Shown here: positions 19,656 through 31,070 of the stretch, piece after piece
How positions within the stretch are numbered: position 1 is the stretch's first letter
Layout of the letters: each line of letters begins with the position of its first letter
From: Pseudomonas thermotolerans DSM 14292
Lineage (GTDB): Bacteria; Pseudomonadota; Gammaproteobacteria; Pseudomonadales; Pseudomonadaceae
Direction: 5' to 3'
DNA: 64,000 bases
Assembly: GCF_000364625.1 (NCBI RefSeq)
Contig: NZ_KB822599.1
Location: forward strand, 1 to 64,000
Made by a program: the position numbers and the translations under genes
The notes under the pieces: generated by a model
What the model saw: only the letters and a program-made list of their open reading frames with translations
Told to the model about the DNA's origin: nothing
Databases searched by the model: none

Positions 19656-21857
19656 ATGCCGGTTCGCCCACCTTTCGCCCGTCGCCCCTTGCTAGCCCTG
19701 TTGCTGCTCTACCCGTCCCTCGCCCTGGCCGCCGAGGAAGCCAGGACCGCGACCCAGTTCGACACCGTGACGGTCACCGCCACCCGCGCCGAGGCCACCC
19801 TCGACCAGGTGCCGAGCACCGTGTCGGTGCAGACCGAACGGGACATCGACCAGAAGAACGTGAACAACATCCAGGAGCTGATCCGCTACGAGCCCGGCGT
19901 CTCGGTGAGCGGCACCGGCAGCCGCTTCGGCCTGTCCGGCTTCACCATTCGCGGCATCGGCGGCAACCGGGTGCTGACCCAGGTGGACGGCGTGAGCATG
20001 CCCGACGAATTCTCCTTCGGCGGCTTCCTCAGCGCCCAGCGCGACTACGTTGACCTGGACACCGTCAAGCAGGTGGAGATCATCCGTGGCCCGGCCTCCT
20101 CGCTGTACGGCAGCGACGCCATCGGTGGCGCGGTGAGCTTCCTGACCAAGGACGCCGCCGACTACCTCGACGCAGGTGACGACGCCTACGCGCGGCTGAA
20201 GACCGGCTACGACGGCGCCGACGACAGCTGGCTGCGCAGCGCCACCCTGGCCTTCCGTCAGGGCCGGGTCGACGGCCTGCTGCATCTGGGCCGACGCACC
20301 GGCCAGGCGGTGGACAGCTACGGCGACGACGGCGGCATCGGCAGCGCCCGGGAGAAGGCCAACCCCCTCGATTACACCACCGACAACCTGCTCGCCAAGC
20401 TCGGCTGGGGCTACACAGACGGCGACCGCCTGCAGCTGACCTACGAACGCTACCAGGACGAGGTCGACACCCGCGTGCTGAGCAACTACAGCCGCACCGC
20501 GACCATCCGCACCCAGGATGCCCGCGACAGCGTCGATCGCGAGCGCTACTCCCTGGCGCACAGCTGGCAGCTCGACGGCCTGCTGGCCGACCGCATGCAG
20601 ACCCAGCTCAGCTACCAGGACAGCCAGACCCGCCAGCGCACCTACGAGAACCGCGTGCTCGCCAGCCAGCCACGCTTCCGCACCCGCGACTCCCACTACC
20701 AGGAACGCCTCTGGGTGCTCAACAGCAAGCTGGACAAGGCCTTCACGCTGGGCGACAGCAGCCACGCGCTGATCTACGGCCTGGACGTCAAGCGCCTGAA
20801 GAACTCCGACCTGCGCGAAGGCGGCGAAACCATGCTGGCCACCGGGGTGCACACGCCGGTCCTGCCCACCAGCGACTTCCCCGACCCGACCACCTCCGAG
20901 TACGCCCTGTTCGCCCAGGACAGCATCGACATCGGCAACTGGACCCTGCTGCCGGGGCTGCGCTACGACTACTACAAGATGCAGCCGCACGTCACCGACG
21001 AGTACCTGAACAGCCAGGCCACCGATGGCGCTCCGGGTGACTTCACCGACTCGGCTCTGTCGCCCAAGCTCGGCATCACCTACCGCCTGGATGACCGCCA
21101 CAGCGTCTACGGCCAGTACGCGGCCGGCTTCCGCGCGCCCCAGGCCATCGAGATCTTCGGCGAGTTCGTCAACCCCGGCATGTACCGTACCCTGGCCAAC
21201 ACCAACCTGAAGGCGGAAACCAGCGACAGCTACGAGCTGGGCCTGCGCGGCCAGTACGAGGCCGGCAGCTTCGGCGTAGCGCTGTTCTACAACCGCTACG
21301 ACGACTTCATCGAACAGGTCAGCCGGCCGTCCAGCGTGCCCGGCTTCCCCTTCGGCGAATTCCAGTACGTCAACCGCGACCGGGTGATCATCCGCGGTGC
21401 CGAGGCCAAGGGCGAGCTGTTCCTCGACAGGCTGGGCCTGCTGCCGAGTGGCTGGAGGGCCCTGGGCGCGGTGTCCTACGCCCGTGGCAAGGACGAAGGC
21501 ACCGGCGAGCCGATCAACAGCGTCGACCCGCTCAAGGGCGTGTTCAGCCTCGGCTACAGCCAGCCCAACGGGCGCTTCGGCGCCGAGCTGAGCTGGACCC
21601 TGGTGGCCGCCAAGGAGCGCGTCGACCGCAGCGAAACCAGCGACCAATTCCAGACCCCGGGCTACGGACTGCTCGACCTCAGCGCCTGGTGGCAGGTGAG
21701 CGAGGAACTGTCCATCAATGCCGGCCTGTTCAACCTCGCCGACAAGCAGTACTGGCAGTGGGGCGACGTTCGCGGCCTCTCCGAGAACAGCCCGGGCCTG
21801 ACCCGCTACACCCAGCCGGGCCGTCACGCGGCGATCAACCTGGTCTGGGAGATCTGA
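19656..21857 (+). CDS. phuR: TonB-dependent haem receptor PhuR
   Basis: 733 aa outer-membrane receptor taking up haem. Signal peptide (about 1-25, ending ALA), TonB box region FDTVTVTATRAEAT, plug domain to about residue 160, then a 22-strand barrel ending in a C-terminal aromatic-type motif (AAINLVWEI). The haem-receptor signature FRAP is present (GFRAPQAIEIFGEF), followed by NTNL where the family usually has NPNL. ATG 19656 has CAGGAG upstream. Divergent from the phu ABC operon. Confidence 0.93.
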   Translation: MPVRPPFARRPLLALLLLYPSLALAAEEARTATQFDTVTVTATRAEATLDQVPSTVSVQTERDIDQKNVNNIQELIRYEPGVSVSGTGSRFGLSGFTIRGIGGNRVLTQVDGVSMPDEFSFGGFLSAQRDYVDLDTVKQVEIIRGPASSLYGSDAIGGAVSFLTKDAADYLDAGDDAYARLKTGYDGADDSWLRSATLAFRQGRVDGLLHLGRRTGQAVDSYGDDGGIGSAREKANPLDYTTDNLLAKLGWGYTDGDRLQLTYERYQDEVDTRVLSNYSRTATIRTQDARDSVDRERYSLAHSWQLDGLLADRMQTQLSYQDSQTRQRTYENRVLASQPRFRTRDSHYQERLWVLNSKLDKAFTLGDSSHALIYGLDVKRLKNSDLREGGETMLATGVHTPVLPTSDFPDPTTSEYALFAQDSIDIGNWTLLPGLRYDYYKMQPHVTDEYLNSQATDGAPGDFTDSALSPKLGITYRLDDRHSVYGQYAAGFRAPQAIEIFGEFVNPGMYRTLANTNLKAETSDSYELGLRGQYEAGSFGVALFYNRYDDFIEQVSRPSSVPGFPFGEFQYVNRDRVIIRGAEAKGELFLDRLGLLPSGWRALGAVSYARGKDEGTGEPINSVDPLKGVFSLGYSQPNGRFGAELSWTLVAAKERVDRSETSDQFQTPGYGLLDLSAWWQVSEELSINAGLFNLADKQYWQWGDVRGLSENSPGLTRYTQPGRHAAINLVWEI

Positions 21858-21943
21858 GCTCTTCAACGCGCAGGGACGCGCGCCCTAGCCCACGGGGGAG
21901 GTCTGCCGGATAATCCCGCGGTCCATCCGCACGAGGTGCCGCC

Positions 21944-22279
21944 ATGCTCCGGCTTTGTGCCCCGGACGAGCTGGCCGAAGGCCAGAGCCGGGGCTTCTCC
22001 CTACAGGACCTGCAGTTGCTCGCCGTGCGCCGTCACGACCGGGTCTACCTGTACCGCAACCGCTGCCCGCACCGCGGGGTGTCGCTCGACTGGCACGCCA
22101 ACCAGTTCCTCGACGACAGCCGCAGCCTGCTGCGCTGCGCCCAGCACGGCGCGCTGTTCCTGATCGAAACGGGCGAGTGCGTCACCGGCCCCTGCGCCGG
22201 TGACTATCTGCAGGCTCTGCCCTGCCGGGAAGACCGCGACGGCATCTGGCTGCTCGACGTGCCCGCCGAGGACCGCTAG
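21944..22279 (+). CDS. Rieske [2Fe-2S] ferredoxin-like protein
   Basis: 111 aa single-domain Rieske protein. Cluster ligands are visible as CPHRG (C-x-H) and CAQHG (C-x2-H) 17 residues later. Small Rieske proteins pass electrons to oxygenases or oxidoreductases; the partner is not evident here. It lies 86 bases after phuR on the same strand; its stop overlaps the convergent sfsA stop by 4 bases. Two further cysteines (ECVTGPC) follow. Confidence 0.88.
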   Translation: MLRLCAPDELAEGQSRGFSLQDLQLLAVRRHDRVYLYRNRCPHRGVSLDWHANQFLDDSRSLLRCAQHGALFLIETGECVTGPCAGDYLQALPCREDRDGIWLLDVPAEDR

Positions 22280-22983
22280 GGGTAGACCGCCAGGCGCCGT
22301 TCCAGGCGGATCGCCTCGGGGCTCAGGCTGGCGCCGTAGGCCAGCACCTCCACCCCGGCCGCCAGCGCCTCGCGCAAGGCTGCGGCATAGCCGGGGTCGA
22401 TCTCCTGCGCCGGGCGCACCGCCTCGATGCCGCTGAGGTTCACGCAGTACAGCTGCACGGCGCGCACGCCCCGGCGGGCCAGCGCCGCCAGTTCGCGCAG
22501 GTGCTTGCTGCCGCGCTGGGTCACCGCATCGGGAAAGGCCGCCACCGGCGAGGCATCGAAGCCCAGGGTGACGCTCTTCACCTCGACGAAGGCCGGCCCC
22601 TGAGGATAGTCGAGGCGGAAGTCGGCGCGACTGCGCTCCTCGCCGTAGGGCACCTCGCGGCGCAGCGCGGTGAAGCCGGAGAGCTCCTCGATCAGCCCGC
22701 CGCGCAGGGCCTCCTCGACCAGAGCGTTGGCCCGCGCGGTGTTCACGCAGGCCAGGCGGCCCTGGGGCGTCTCGCTCAGCTCCCAGGTGCCCGGCAGCCT
22801 GCGCTTCGGGTCGGCGGAGCGGCTGAACCACACCCGTCCGCCTTCCTCCATGCAGTTGAGCATGGAGCCGGTGTTCGGGCAGTGGATGGTCAGACGCTCG
22901 CCACAGGAAGTCTCGATGTCGGCGAGAAAGCGTTTGTAGCGCTGCAGCAGGCGGCCTTCCTCGAGCGGCGGCTCAAAGCGCAT
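22276..22983 (-). CDS. sfsA: SfsA, sugar fermentation stimulation protein homologue
   Basis: 235 aa, the usual length. Conserved features include [33 protein letters not shown] and FVEVKSVTL (nuclease-like EVK core) and [12 protein letters not shown]. SfsA binds DNA in E. coli; its exact function is unclear. The ATG at 22983 lies inside the end of the upstream aminotransferase gene (11-base overlap), so the two are likely co-transcribed. Confidence 0.92.
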   Translation of the reverse strand: MRFEPPLEEGRLLQRYKRFLADIETSCGERLTIHCPNTGSMLNCMEEGGRVWFSRSADPKRRLPGTWELSETPQGRLACVNTARANALVEEALRGGLIEELSGFTALRREVPYGEERSRADFRLDYPQGPAFVEVKSVTLGFDASPVAAFPDAVTQRGSKHLRELAALARRGVRAVQLYCVNLSGIEAVRPAQEIDPGYAAALREALAAGVEVLAYGASLSPEAIRLERRLAVYP

Positions 22984-24154
22984 CCGGCCTCCAGCTCTGC
23001 AGACCGCGGGCGATGCGCGCCACCGCCTCCTCGAGGCGCGGCAGGCTCTGGGTGTAGGCGAAGCGCACATGGTGACCGGCCTGGTGGCGGCCGAAGTCCA
23101 CCCCCGGGGTGAAGGCCACGTGTTCCGTCTCGATGAAGTGCCGGCAGAAGGCGAAAGCGTCGCCGCCGAAGGCGGAGATGTCCGCATATAAATAGAAGGC
23201 GCCCTCCGGCTCCACGGCGATGCCGAAGCCCAGCTCGCGCAACGCCGGCAGCAGGTAGTCGCGGCGCCGGGCGAACTCGGCGCGGCGCTCCTCGAGGATC
23301 GCCAGAGTCTCCGGGGCGAAACAGGCCAGCGCGGCGTGCTGGGCCATGGAGGGGGCGCTGATGTAGAGGTTCTGCGCCAGCTTCTCCAACTCGCCGACGG
23401 CCGGCTCCGGGGCCACCAGCCAGCCAAGACGCCAGCCGGTCATCCCGAAGTACTTGGAGAAGCTGTTCAGCACGAAGGCCTCGTCGTCCACCTCCAGCAC
23501 GCTGGCGGCATCCACCCCGTAGGTCAGGCCATGGTAGATCTCGTCCACCACCAGATGGCCGCCACGCGCCTTGATCGCCGCGGAGAGCGCGGCCAGCTCG
23601 TCGCGGTGCAGCAGGGTCCCGGTCGGGTTGGCCGGCGAGGCCACCAGGGCGCCGACGCTGGCGGCGTCCCAGTGCCGCTCGACCAGCTGCGGAGTGAGCT
23701 GGTAGCGCTCCTCCGGGCCCACCGGCACCAGCTGCGCGCAGCCTTCCACCAGGCGCAGGAAGTGGCGGTTGCAAGGGTAGCCGGGATCGGCCAGCAGCCA
23801 GTGCCTGCCGGGGTCGACCAGCAGGCTCGCCGCCAGCAGCAGGGCCCCGGAGCCGCCCGGGGTAATCAGGATGCGCTCCGGATCTATCCTTACCCGGTAG
23901 CGCTCGGCGTAAAACCCGGCAATCGCCTCGCGCAGCGCCGGCAGGCCGCGGGCCGCGGTGTAGCGGGTATGCCCGGCGGCCAGCGCGGCCTGCCCGGCGG
24001 CGACGATGGGCGCGGCGGTGGTGAAGTCCGGCTCGCCGATCTCCAGGTGTATGACATCGTGGCCGGCGGCCTGCAGCTCGTTGGCGCGGGCCAGCAGGGC
24101 CATGACGTGGAAGGGTTCGATGGCGCGGCTGCGCGCACTGTAACGATGGGCCAT
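22973..24154 (-). CDS. PLP-dependent aminotransferase (class I/II)
   Basis: 393 aa fold-type I aminotransferase. Seen are the substrate-gripping N-terminus [12 protein letters not shown], the PLP ring-stacking region [26 protein letters not shown], and the Schiff-base lysine in [16 protein letters not shown]. Specificity cannot be read from sequence. The ATG at 24154 (MAHRYSARS) is chosen; the frame extends to 24310 without family sequence. Confidence 0.9.
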   Translation of the reverse strand: MAHRYSARSRAIEPFHVMALLARANELQAAGHDVIHLEIGEPDFTTAAPIVAAGQAALAAGHTRYTAARGLPALREAIAGFYAERYRVRIDPERILITPGGSGALLLAASLLVDPGRHWLLADPGYPCNRHFLRLVEGCAQLVPVGPEERYQLTPQLVERHWDAASVGALVASPANPTGTLLHRDELAALSAAIKARGGHLVVDEIYHGLTYGVDAASVLEVDDEAFVLNSFSKYFGMTGWRLGWLVAPEPAVGELEKLAQNLYISAPSMAQHAALACFAPETLAILEERRAEFARRRDYLLPALRELGFGIAVEPEGAFYLYADISAFGGDAFAFCRHFIETEHVAFTPGVDFGRHQAGHHVRFAYTQSLPRLEEAVARIARGLQSWRPDAL

Positions 24155-24349
24155 AGGCCTTCCCTTTGAAGACGGAACGGAGGATTCTAGCCGACTGGTA
24201 CGGCGAACCCCAGCGAGGCTCGACAACCGGGAGTAGCGCCAGCAGGATCGTTCTGGTAAGTTCGCCCGCTTGCAGCCGCAGGGCCGGCACCATGACGGCA
24301 ATGGACACATCCTGCGCAGTGGATCAGTGAATATAAGAGGCGGTCATCC

Positions 24350-24793
24350 ATGCCTACCGACGCAAAAGAAAAGAGCAGCCAACTGACCCGTGGTTTCGAG
24401 CCCTACAAGGAAACCGAGGGCGAGGAGTACATGAGCGAGGCCATGCGCGCTCATTTCACCAACATCCTCAACCGGTGGAAGATGGAGCTGATGCAGGAAG
24501 TCGACCGTACCGTGCACCACATGCAGGACGAGGCGGCGAACTTCCCTGATCCGGCCGACCGTGCCAGCCAGGAAGAGGAGTTCAGCCTGGAACTGCGCAC
24601 CCGCGATCGCGAGCGCAAACTGATCAAGAAGATCGACGAGACCCTCCAGCTGATCGAGGACAACGAGTACGGCTGGTGCGAATCCTGTGGCGTGGAAATC
24701 GGCATCCGCCGCCTGGAGGCCCGTCCCACCGCCACCCTGTGCATCGACTGCAAGACCCTGGCGGAGATCAAGGAAAAGCAGATCGGTTCCTGA
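24350..24793 (+). CDS. dksA: RNA polymerase-binding regulator DksA
   Basis: 147 aa. It binds the RNA polymerase secondary channel and works with ppGpp in the stringent response, including repression of rRNA promoters such as the one at 339-366. Coiled coil (about 30-105) with tip acidic residues in [12 protein letters not shown]; zinc finger CESC ... CIDC near residues 112-135. All four cysteines are present, so this is the zinc-containing DksA and not the Cys-poor DksA2. Confidence 0.97.
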   Translation: MPTDAKEKSSQLTRGFEPYKETEGEEYMSEAMRAHFTNILNRWKMELMQEVDRTVHHMQDEAANFPDPADRASQEEEFSLELRTRDRERKLIKKIDETLQLIEDNEYGWCESCGVEIGIRRLEARPTATLCIDCKTLAEIKEKQIGS

Positions 24794-24800
24794 CCGGATA

Positions 24801-24826
24801 CGGGGCGCCTCGGCGCCCCGCTTCGT
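24801..24826 (+). terminator. Possible terminator after dksA
   Basis: Perfect 8-bp stem CGGGGCGC / GCGCCCCG with loop CTCG, followed by a weak CTTCGTTT tail. It lies 8 bases past dksA and before gluQ. Confidence 0.5.
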
Positions 24827-24841
24827 TTGCAGCCCTCGTCG

Positions 24842-25729
24842 ATGCCCAACCCCACCTACGTCGGCCGTTTCGCCCCCACCCCCAGCGGCTTCCTGCACTT
24901 CGGCTCGCTGGTCGCAGCCCTCGCCTCCTACCTTGACGCCCGCGCCTGCGGCGGTCGCTGGCTGCTGCGCATGGAGGATCTCGACCCGCCACGGGAGATG
25001 CCCGGCGCCCAGGACGCCATCCTGCGCACCCTGGAACGCTACGGCTTCGAGTGGGACGGCACCATGGTCCGCCAGAGCGACCGCCATGCCGCCTACCAGG
25101 CAGTGATCGACCACCTGCTGCAACAGGGCCTGGCCTACGCCTGTACCTGCTCGCGCAAGCAGCTCGAGGCCCACGGCGGCATCTACCCCGGCACCTGCCG
25201 CAACGCCGCCCACCCCATGACGGGCGCCGCCATCCGCCTGCGCGTGCCGGAGCTGGAATACCGCTTCCTCGACCGAGTGCAGGGCGAGTTCCGCCAGCAC
25301 CTCGGCCGCGAGGTGGGCGACTTCGTGATCCGCCGCCGCGACGGCCTCTACGCCTACCAGTTGGCGGTGGTCCTCGACGACGCCTGGCAGGGGGTTACCG
25401 ACATCGTGCGCGGTGCCGACCTGCTGGACTCCACTCCGCGCCAACTGTACCTGCAGGAGCTGCTCGGCCTGCCGCAGCCGCGCTACCTGCACATCCCGCT
25501 GCTGATCCAGCCGGACGGCCACAAGCTGGGCAAGTCCTACCGCTCGCCGCCGCTGCCCGCCGACCGCGCCGCGCCGCTGCTCGGCCGCGCCCTGCGCGCC
25601 CTCGGCCAGCCGGCGCCCGCCGAGCTGGACGCCGCCAGCCCGCGCCAGGTGCTGGCCTGGGGTATCGCTCACTGGGACCCCACGCGCATCCCGGCATGCC
25701 GCACCCTGCCTGAAGAGCAGTTGCGCTGA
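24842..25729 (+). CDS. gluQ: Glutamyl-Q tRNA(Asp) synthetase
   Basis: 295 aa. A truncated GluRS paralogue lacking the anticodon-binding domain. It attaches glutamate to queuosine at position 34 of tRNA-Asp. Class I HIGH-like motif FAPTPSGFLHFGSL, KMSKS-like KLGKS, and the zinc ligands in CTCSRKQLEAHGGIYPGTCR are visible. It follows dksA, the conserved proteobacterial pair. ATG 24842 is used; TTG 24827 would add 5 residues. Confidence 0.94.
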   Translation: MPNPTYVGRFAPTPSGFLHFGSLVAALASYLDARACGGRWLLRMEDLDPPREMPGAQDAILRTLERYGFEWDGTMVRQSDRHAAYQAVIDHLLQQGLAYACTCSRKQLEAHGGIYPGTCRNAAHPMTGAAIRLRVPELEYRFLDRVQGEFRQHLGREVGDFVIRRRDGLYAYQLAVVLDDAWQGVTDIVRGADLLDSTPRQLYLQELLGLPQPRYLHIPLLIQPDGHKLGKSYRSPPLPADRAAPLLGRALRALGQPAPAELDAASPRQVLAWGIAHWDPTRIPACRTLPEEQLR

Positions 25730-25813
25730 GGCGATCTCAAGCGGCATAAACTCGCCAACCGCCGCCACAACACTTATAACTGGCGGCTCGCAACCCGAGG
25801 CCCATAGCCAGCC

Positions 25814-25990
25814 ATGTACATCTATCGCTTGGTCCTGCTCCTGGTGGTAGGCATCTACCTGTTCTCCCCCGCCATCATGGATTGGTGGGTCGATCCGAGC
25901 GGCTCCTGGTACCGTCCCTACCTGCTCTGGCTGATCCTCATCGTGGTGACCCTCATCCTGCAGAGCCAACGCGATGCTGACGAGCTTTAA
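25814..25990 (+). CDS. cbrX: CbrX-like small membrane protein overlapping cbrA
   Basis: 58 aa. Two hydrophobic segments (about 4-22 and 35-50) flank a short tryptophan-rich loop (MDWWVDPSGSWYRPY). The stop TAA (25988-25990) lies 17 bases inside cbrA in another frame, so cbrA translation is likely coupled to it. A small gene in this position, named cbrX, has been described in Pseudomonas; I recognise it by position and shape. It is below the usual ORF size cut-off. Confidence 0.8.
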   Translation: MYIYRLVLLLVVGIYLFSPAIMDWWVDPSGSWYRPYLLWLILIVVTLILQSQRDADEL

Positions 25991-28946
25991 CCTGACCCAG
26001 CTGATCCTGATCAGCGCCCTCTACCTGTTCGCCCTGTTCGGCGTCGCCTGGCTCAGCGAACGCGGCATGATCCCGCGACGGATCATCTACCACCCGCTGA
26101 CCTACACCCTGTCGCTGGGCGTCTACGCCAGCGCCTGGGCGTTCTACGGCACGGTGGGCATGGCCTACCAGTACGGTTTCGGCTTCCTGGCCAGCTACCT
26201 GGGGGTGTCCGGCGCCTACCTGCTGGCCCCGGTGCTGCTCTACCCGATCCTGCGCATCACCCGTACCTACCAGCTGTCCTCACTGGCCGACCTGTTCGCC
26301 TTCCGCTTCCGCAGCACCTGGGCCGGCACCCTGACCACCCTGTTCATGCTGATCGGCATGCTGCCGCTGCTGGCCCTGCAGATGCAGGCGATCGCCGACT
26401 CGATCAGCATCCTCACCCGGGAGACCGTCCACGAGCGGGTGGCGCTCAGCTACTGCGCGCTGATCATCCTCTTCACCATCCTGTTCGGTTCCCGGCACGT
26501 CGCCACCCGCGAGAAGCACGAGGGACTGGTGTTCGCCATCGCCTTCGAGTCGGTGGTCAAGCTGCTGGCCCTGGGCGGCATCGGCCTGTACGCCTTCTAC
26601 CAGGTGTTCGGCGGCGCCCAGGGCCTGGAGGACTGGCTGCTCAGCAACCAGCAGGTGCTCAGCTCGCTGCACACCCCGCTGCAGGAAGGGCCCTGGCGCA
26701 CCCTGCTGCTGGTGTTCTTCGCCGCGGCCATCGTGATGCCACACATGTACCACATGGCCTTCACCGAGAACCTCAACCCACGCGCCCTGGTCAGCGCCAG
26801 CTGGGGCCTGCCGCTGTACCTGCTGCTGATCAGCCTGGCAGTGCCGCTAATCCTCTGGGCCGGCCTCAAACTGGGCAGCAATACGCCCCCGGACTACTTC
26901 ACCCTAGGGGTAGGCATCTCCCTGAACAATCCGACCCTGGCCCTGCTCGCCTACGTCGGCGGCCTGTCTGCGTCCAGCGGGGTGATCATCGTTACCACCC
27001 TGGCGCTCTCCGGGATGGCGCTCAACCATCTGGTGCTGCCGCTCTACCAACCGCCGGCCGAGGGCAACATCTACCGCTGGCTGAAGTGGACCCGCCGCGC
27101 GCTGATCATCGCCATCATCGCCGCCGGCTACGGTTTCTATCTGCTGCTCGGCTCCGAGCAGGACCTCGCCAACCTGGGTATCGTCGCCTTCGTCGCCACC
27201 CTGCAGTTCCTCCCCGGCGCGCTCTCGGTGCTCTACTGGCAGACCGCCAACCGGCGCGGCTTCATCGCGGGCGTGCTGACCGGTATCGGCGTCTGGCTGG
27301 TGAGCATGCTGCTGCCGCTACTGGGGAACATCCAGGGGATCTACCTGCCGGTCTTCGACATCGTCTACGTGCTCGACGACACCAGCTGGCACCTGGCGGC
27401 GATCGCCTCGCTGGCCGCCAACGTGCTGGTGTTCACGCTAGTATCGCTGTTCACCGAGACCAGCCCCGAGGAGCAGAGCGCCGCCGAGGCCTGCGCGGTG
27501 GACAACGTGCGCCGCCCGCAGCGCCGCGAACTGCAGGCCAGCTCGCCGCAGGAATTCGCCGCCCAGCTGGCCAAGCCGCTCGGTGCCAAGATCGCCCAGC
27601 GCGAGGTGGAGCAGGCGCTGCGCGACCTGCACCTGCCGTTCGACGAGAACCGCCCCTACGCCCTGCGCCGACTGCGCGACCGCCTGGAGGCCAACCTCTC
27701 CGGGCTGATGGGCCCCAACGTGGCACAGGACATTGTCGAAACCTTCCTACCCTACAAGAGCGGCAGCGAGGGCTACGTCACCGAGGACATCCACTTCATA
27801 GAGAGCCGTCTGGAGGACTACCACTCGCGGCTCACCGGCCTGGCCGCCGAACTGGACGCCCTGCGCCGCTACCACCGGCAGACCCTTCAGGAGCTGCCGA
27901 TGGGCGTCTGCTCGCTGGCCAAGGACCAGGAGATACTCATGTGGAACCGCGCCATGGAGGAGCTAACCGGGATTCCCGCCCAGCGCCTGGTCGGCTCGCG
28001 CCTGGCGACCATCGCCGAGCCCTGGAGGGGCCTGCTGGAAGGCTTCATCAACCTGCCCGACGAGCACCTCCACAAACAGCGCCTGGCACTCGACGGCCAG
28101 ATCCGCTGGCTGAACCTGCACAAGGCAGCCATCGACGAGCCTCTGGCCCCCGGCAACACCGGCCTGGTGCTGCTGGTCGAGGACGTGACCGAGACGCAGA
28201 TGCTCGAAGACAAGCTGATCCACTCCGAGCGCCTGGCCAGCATCGGTCGGCTGGCCGCCGGGGTGGCCCACGAGATCGGCAACCCGATCACCGGCATCGC
28301 CTGCCTGGCTCAGAACCTCCGCGAGGAGCGCGAGGGCGACGAGGAGATCGCCGAGATCAGCGCGCAGATCATCCAGCAGACCAAGCGCGTCTCGCGCATC
28401 GTCCAGTCGCTGATGAGCTTCGCCCACGCCGGCGGCCGCCAGCAGAGCGACGAGCCGGTGTGCCTGGCCGAGGTGACCCGCGAGGCGATCTCCCTGCTGT
28501 CCCTGAACCGGCAGGGCGTCGAAGTGCAGTTCCTCAACCTCTGCGATCCCGAGCACTGGGTGGAGGGCGACCCGCAGCGCCTCGCCCAGGTGCTGATCAA
28601 CCTGCTCTCCAACGCCCGCGACGCCTCGCCGCCCGGCGGCATCATCCGGGTGCGCAGCGAGGCCTCGGAGCAGACCGTCGACCTCATCGTCGAGGACGAG
28701 GGCAGCGGCATTCCCAAGGCGATCATGGACCGCCTGTTCGAACCCTTCTTCACCACCAAGGACCCCGGCAAGGGCACCGGTCTGGGACTCGCACTGGTCT
28801 ATTCCATCGTGGAAGAGCATTATGGGCAGATCACCATCGACAGCCCGGCCGATCCCGAGCAGCAGCGCGGCACCCGCATTCGGGTGACACTTCCGCGCTA
28901 TGTCGACACGACGTCCGCAGTGACCAGAGACCGTCGAGAGAGCTGA
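25974..28946 (+). CDS. cbrA: Sensor histidine kinase CbrA
   Basis: 990 aa. The N-terminal part (about 1-510) is a sodium/solute symporter-like domain with about 13 helices, then a STAC-like linker (about 520-610), a PAS domain (about 620-735), HisKA with phospho-acceptor His766 (GVAHEIGNP) and HATPase (N box [13 protein letters not shown] boxes DEGSGIP and [10 protein letters not shown]). CbrA with CbrB controls use of carbon and nitrogen sources and releases catabolite repression. Start ATG 25974 overlaps the end of cbrX; cbrB follows after 4 bases. Confidence 0.96.
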   Translation: MLTSFNLTQLILISALYLFALFGVAWLSERGMIPRRIIYHPLTYTLSLGVYASAWAFYGTVGMAYQYGFGFLASYLGVSGAYLLAPVLLYPILRITRTYQLSSLADLFAFRFRSTWAGTLTTLFMLIGMLPLLALQMQAIADSISILTRETVHERVALSYCALIILFTILFGSRHVATREKHEGLVFAIAFESVVKLLALGGIGLYAFYQVFGGAQGLEDWLLSNQQVLSSLHTPLQEGPWRTLLLVFFAAAIVMPHMYHMAFTENLNPRALVSASWGLPLYLLLISLAVPLILWAGLKLGSNTPPDYFTLGVGISLNNPTLALLAYVGGLSASSGVIIVTTLALSGMALNHLVLPLYQPPAEGNIYRWLKWTRRALIIAIIAAGYGFYLLLGSEQDLANLGIVAFVATLQFLPGALSVLYWQTANRRGFIAGVLTGIGVWLVSMLLPLLGNIQGIYLPVFDIVYVLDDTSWHLAAIASLAANVLVFTLVSLFTETSPEEQSAAEACAVDNVRRPQRRELQASSPQEFAAQLAKPLGAKIAQREVEQALRDLHLPFDENRPYALRRLRDRLEANLSGLMGPNVAQDIVETFLPYKSGSEGYVTEDIHFIESRLEDYHSRLTGLAAELDALRRYHRQTLQELPMGVCSLAKDQEILMWNRAMEELTGIPAQRLVGSRLATIAEPWRGLLEGFINLPDEHLHKQRLALDGQIRWLNLHKAAIDEPLAPGNTGLVLLVEDVTETQMLEDKLIHSERLASIGRLAAGVAHEIGNPITGIACLAQNLREEREGDEEIAEISAQIIQQTKRVSRIVQSLMSFAHAGGRQQSDEPVCLAEVTREAISLLSLNRQGVEVQFLNLCDPEHWVEGDPQRLAQVLINLLSNARDASPPGGIIRVRSEASEQTVDLIVEDEGSGIPKAIMDRLFEPFFTTKDPGKGTGLGLALVYSIVEEHYGQITIDSPADPEQQRGTRIRVTLPRYVDTTSAVTRDRRES

Positions 28947-28950
28947 ATTC

Positions 28951-30387
<1,437 letters not shown>

Positions 30388-30429
30388 GCGTGCAGCGGTG
30401 ACAACCGGTAACCTCTCAGGTTCCCCGAG

Positions 30430-30457
30430 TTGTTACCGCCCTCACATCCCGTAACAA
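30430..30457. promoter_or_regulatory. Putative CbrB upstream activating sequence
   Basis: Perfect inverted repeat TTGTTAC - 14 bases - GTAACAA, centred about 110 bp upstream of the crcZ sigma-54 promoter, a normal enhancer distance. More GGTAAC half-sites are at 30407-30412 and 30472-30477. Assignment to CbrB rests on position and on the GTAAC-type palindrome I recall for CbrB sites. Confidence 0.75.
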
Positions 30458-30554
30458 AAAGCGGGGCATTGGGTAACGAATTCGGCCCTCCCGCAGCGCA
30501 CCGCCCCTCCCCTCCTCTCACCCAAGTCCTTGATTTACAAGGATTTCAAAAAAT

Positions 30555-30570
30555 TGGCACGACACCTGCT
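30555..30570 (+). promoter_or_regulatory. Sigma-54 promoter of crcZ
   Basis: TTGGCAC-N5-CTGCT: -24 TGGCAC (30555-30560) and -12 TGCT (30567-30570), one mismatch to TGGCAC-N5-TTGCW. The expected start is near 30581. Confidence 0.88.
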
Positions 30571-30580
30571 ATATCTCTGG

Positions 30581-30951
30581 CACAACAACAATAACAAGCA
30601 ACGCCCTTCACAATAAGAACAAGACGAAACGACTCCGGCATAACAAAAACAACAACGCAGGGGACGCAGCTAACTGATTCTTTTGGAGAGGACTAGCCGT
30701 TGGGGGTTCACCCCACAGCCAGGTAGAGAACAACAAAACTGCTCCTCAAGGCAGCACCGAACTGGTTGGAATCCTCGAAAAGCGGCTGCATCAGCTTCCA
30801 AAGCAATCCGTTCGCTACTGACTCCCGAGATTGGGAGTCCTTTCCGGATGCCACTGGGCAGAAGGAACGGGTCGACAAACAAAAACAACAAGCCCGGCAT
30901 AACAACAAGAACAAAGCACGAACCAATTCGGGGGGGAACGAAAGCTCCCCC
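30581..30951 (+). ncRNA. crcZ: CrcZ, Hfq/Crc-sequestering small RNA
   Basis: About 370 nt in the 683-base gap between cbrB and pcnB. It carries six clusters of the Hfq/Crc A-rich motif (AANAANAA): 30584-30598 (five triplets in a row), 30612-30623, 30642-30656, 30729-30738, 30878-30892 and 30901-30915. CrcZ titrates Hfq/Crc and so relieves catabolite repression. I end it at a GGGGGA/TCCCCC hairpin (30932-30951); no clear T run follows, so the 3' end is uncertain. Short open frames here are not coding. Confidence 0.92.
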
Positions 30952-31070
30952 AGTAGCTTCCGCTCCCCTCCTCGCACACCTTCCCCCCACTCGATGCTAG
31001 AATCCGCGCCAATTCCGCGGTCATTCTCCGTTCTGGCCGTACACTTCCAGCCCGTCAAACAGAATCTCTC

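Noticed and set aside
30670..30990. Short frames on both strands in the cbrB-pcnB gap
   Set aside because: They lie within CrcZ; the A-rich motifs and sigma-54 promoter explain the sequence better, and the frames have no ribosome binding sites.
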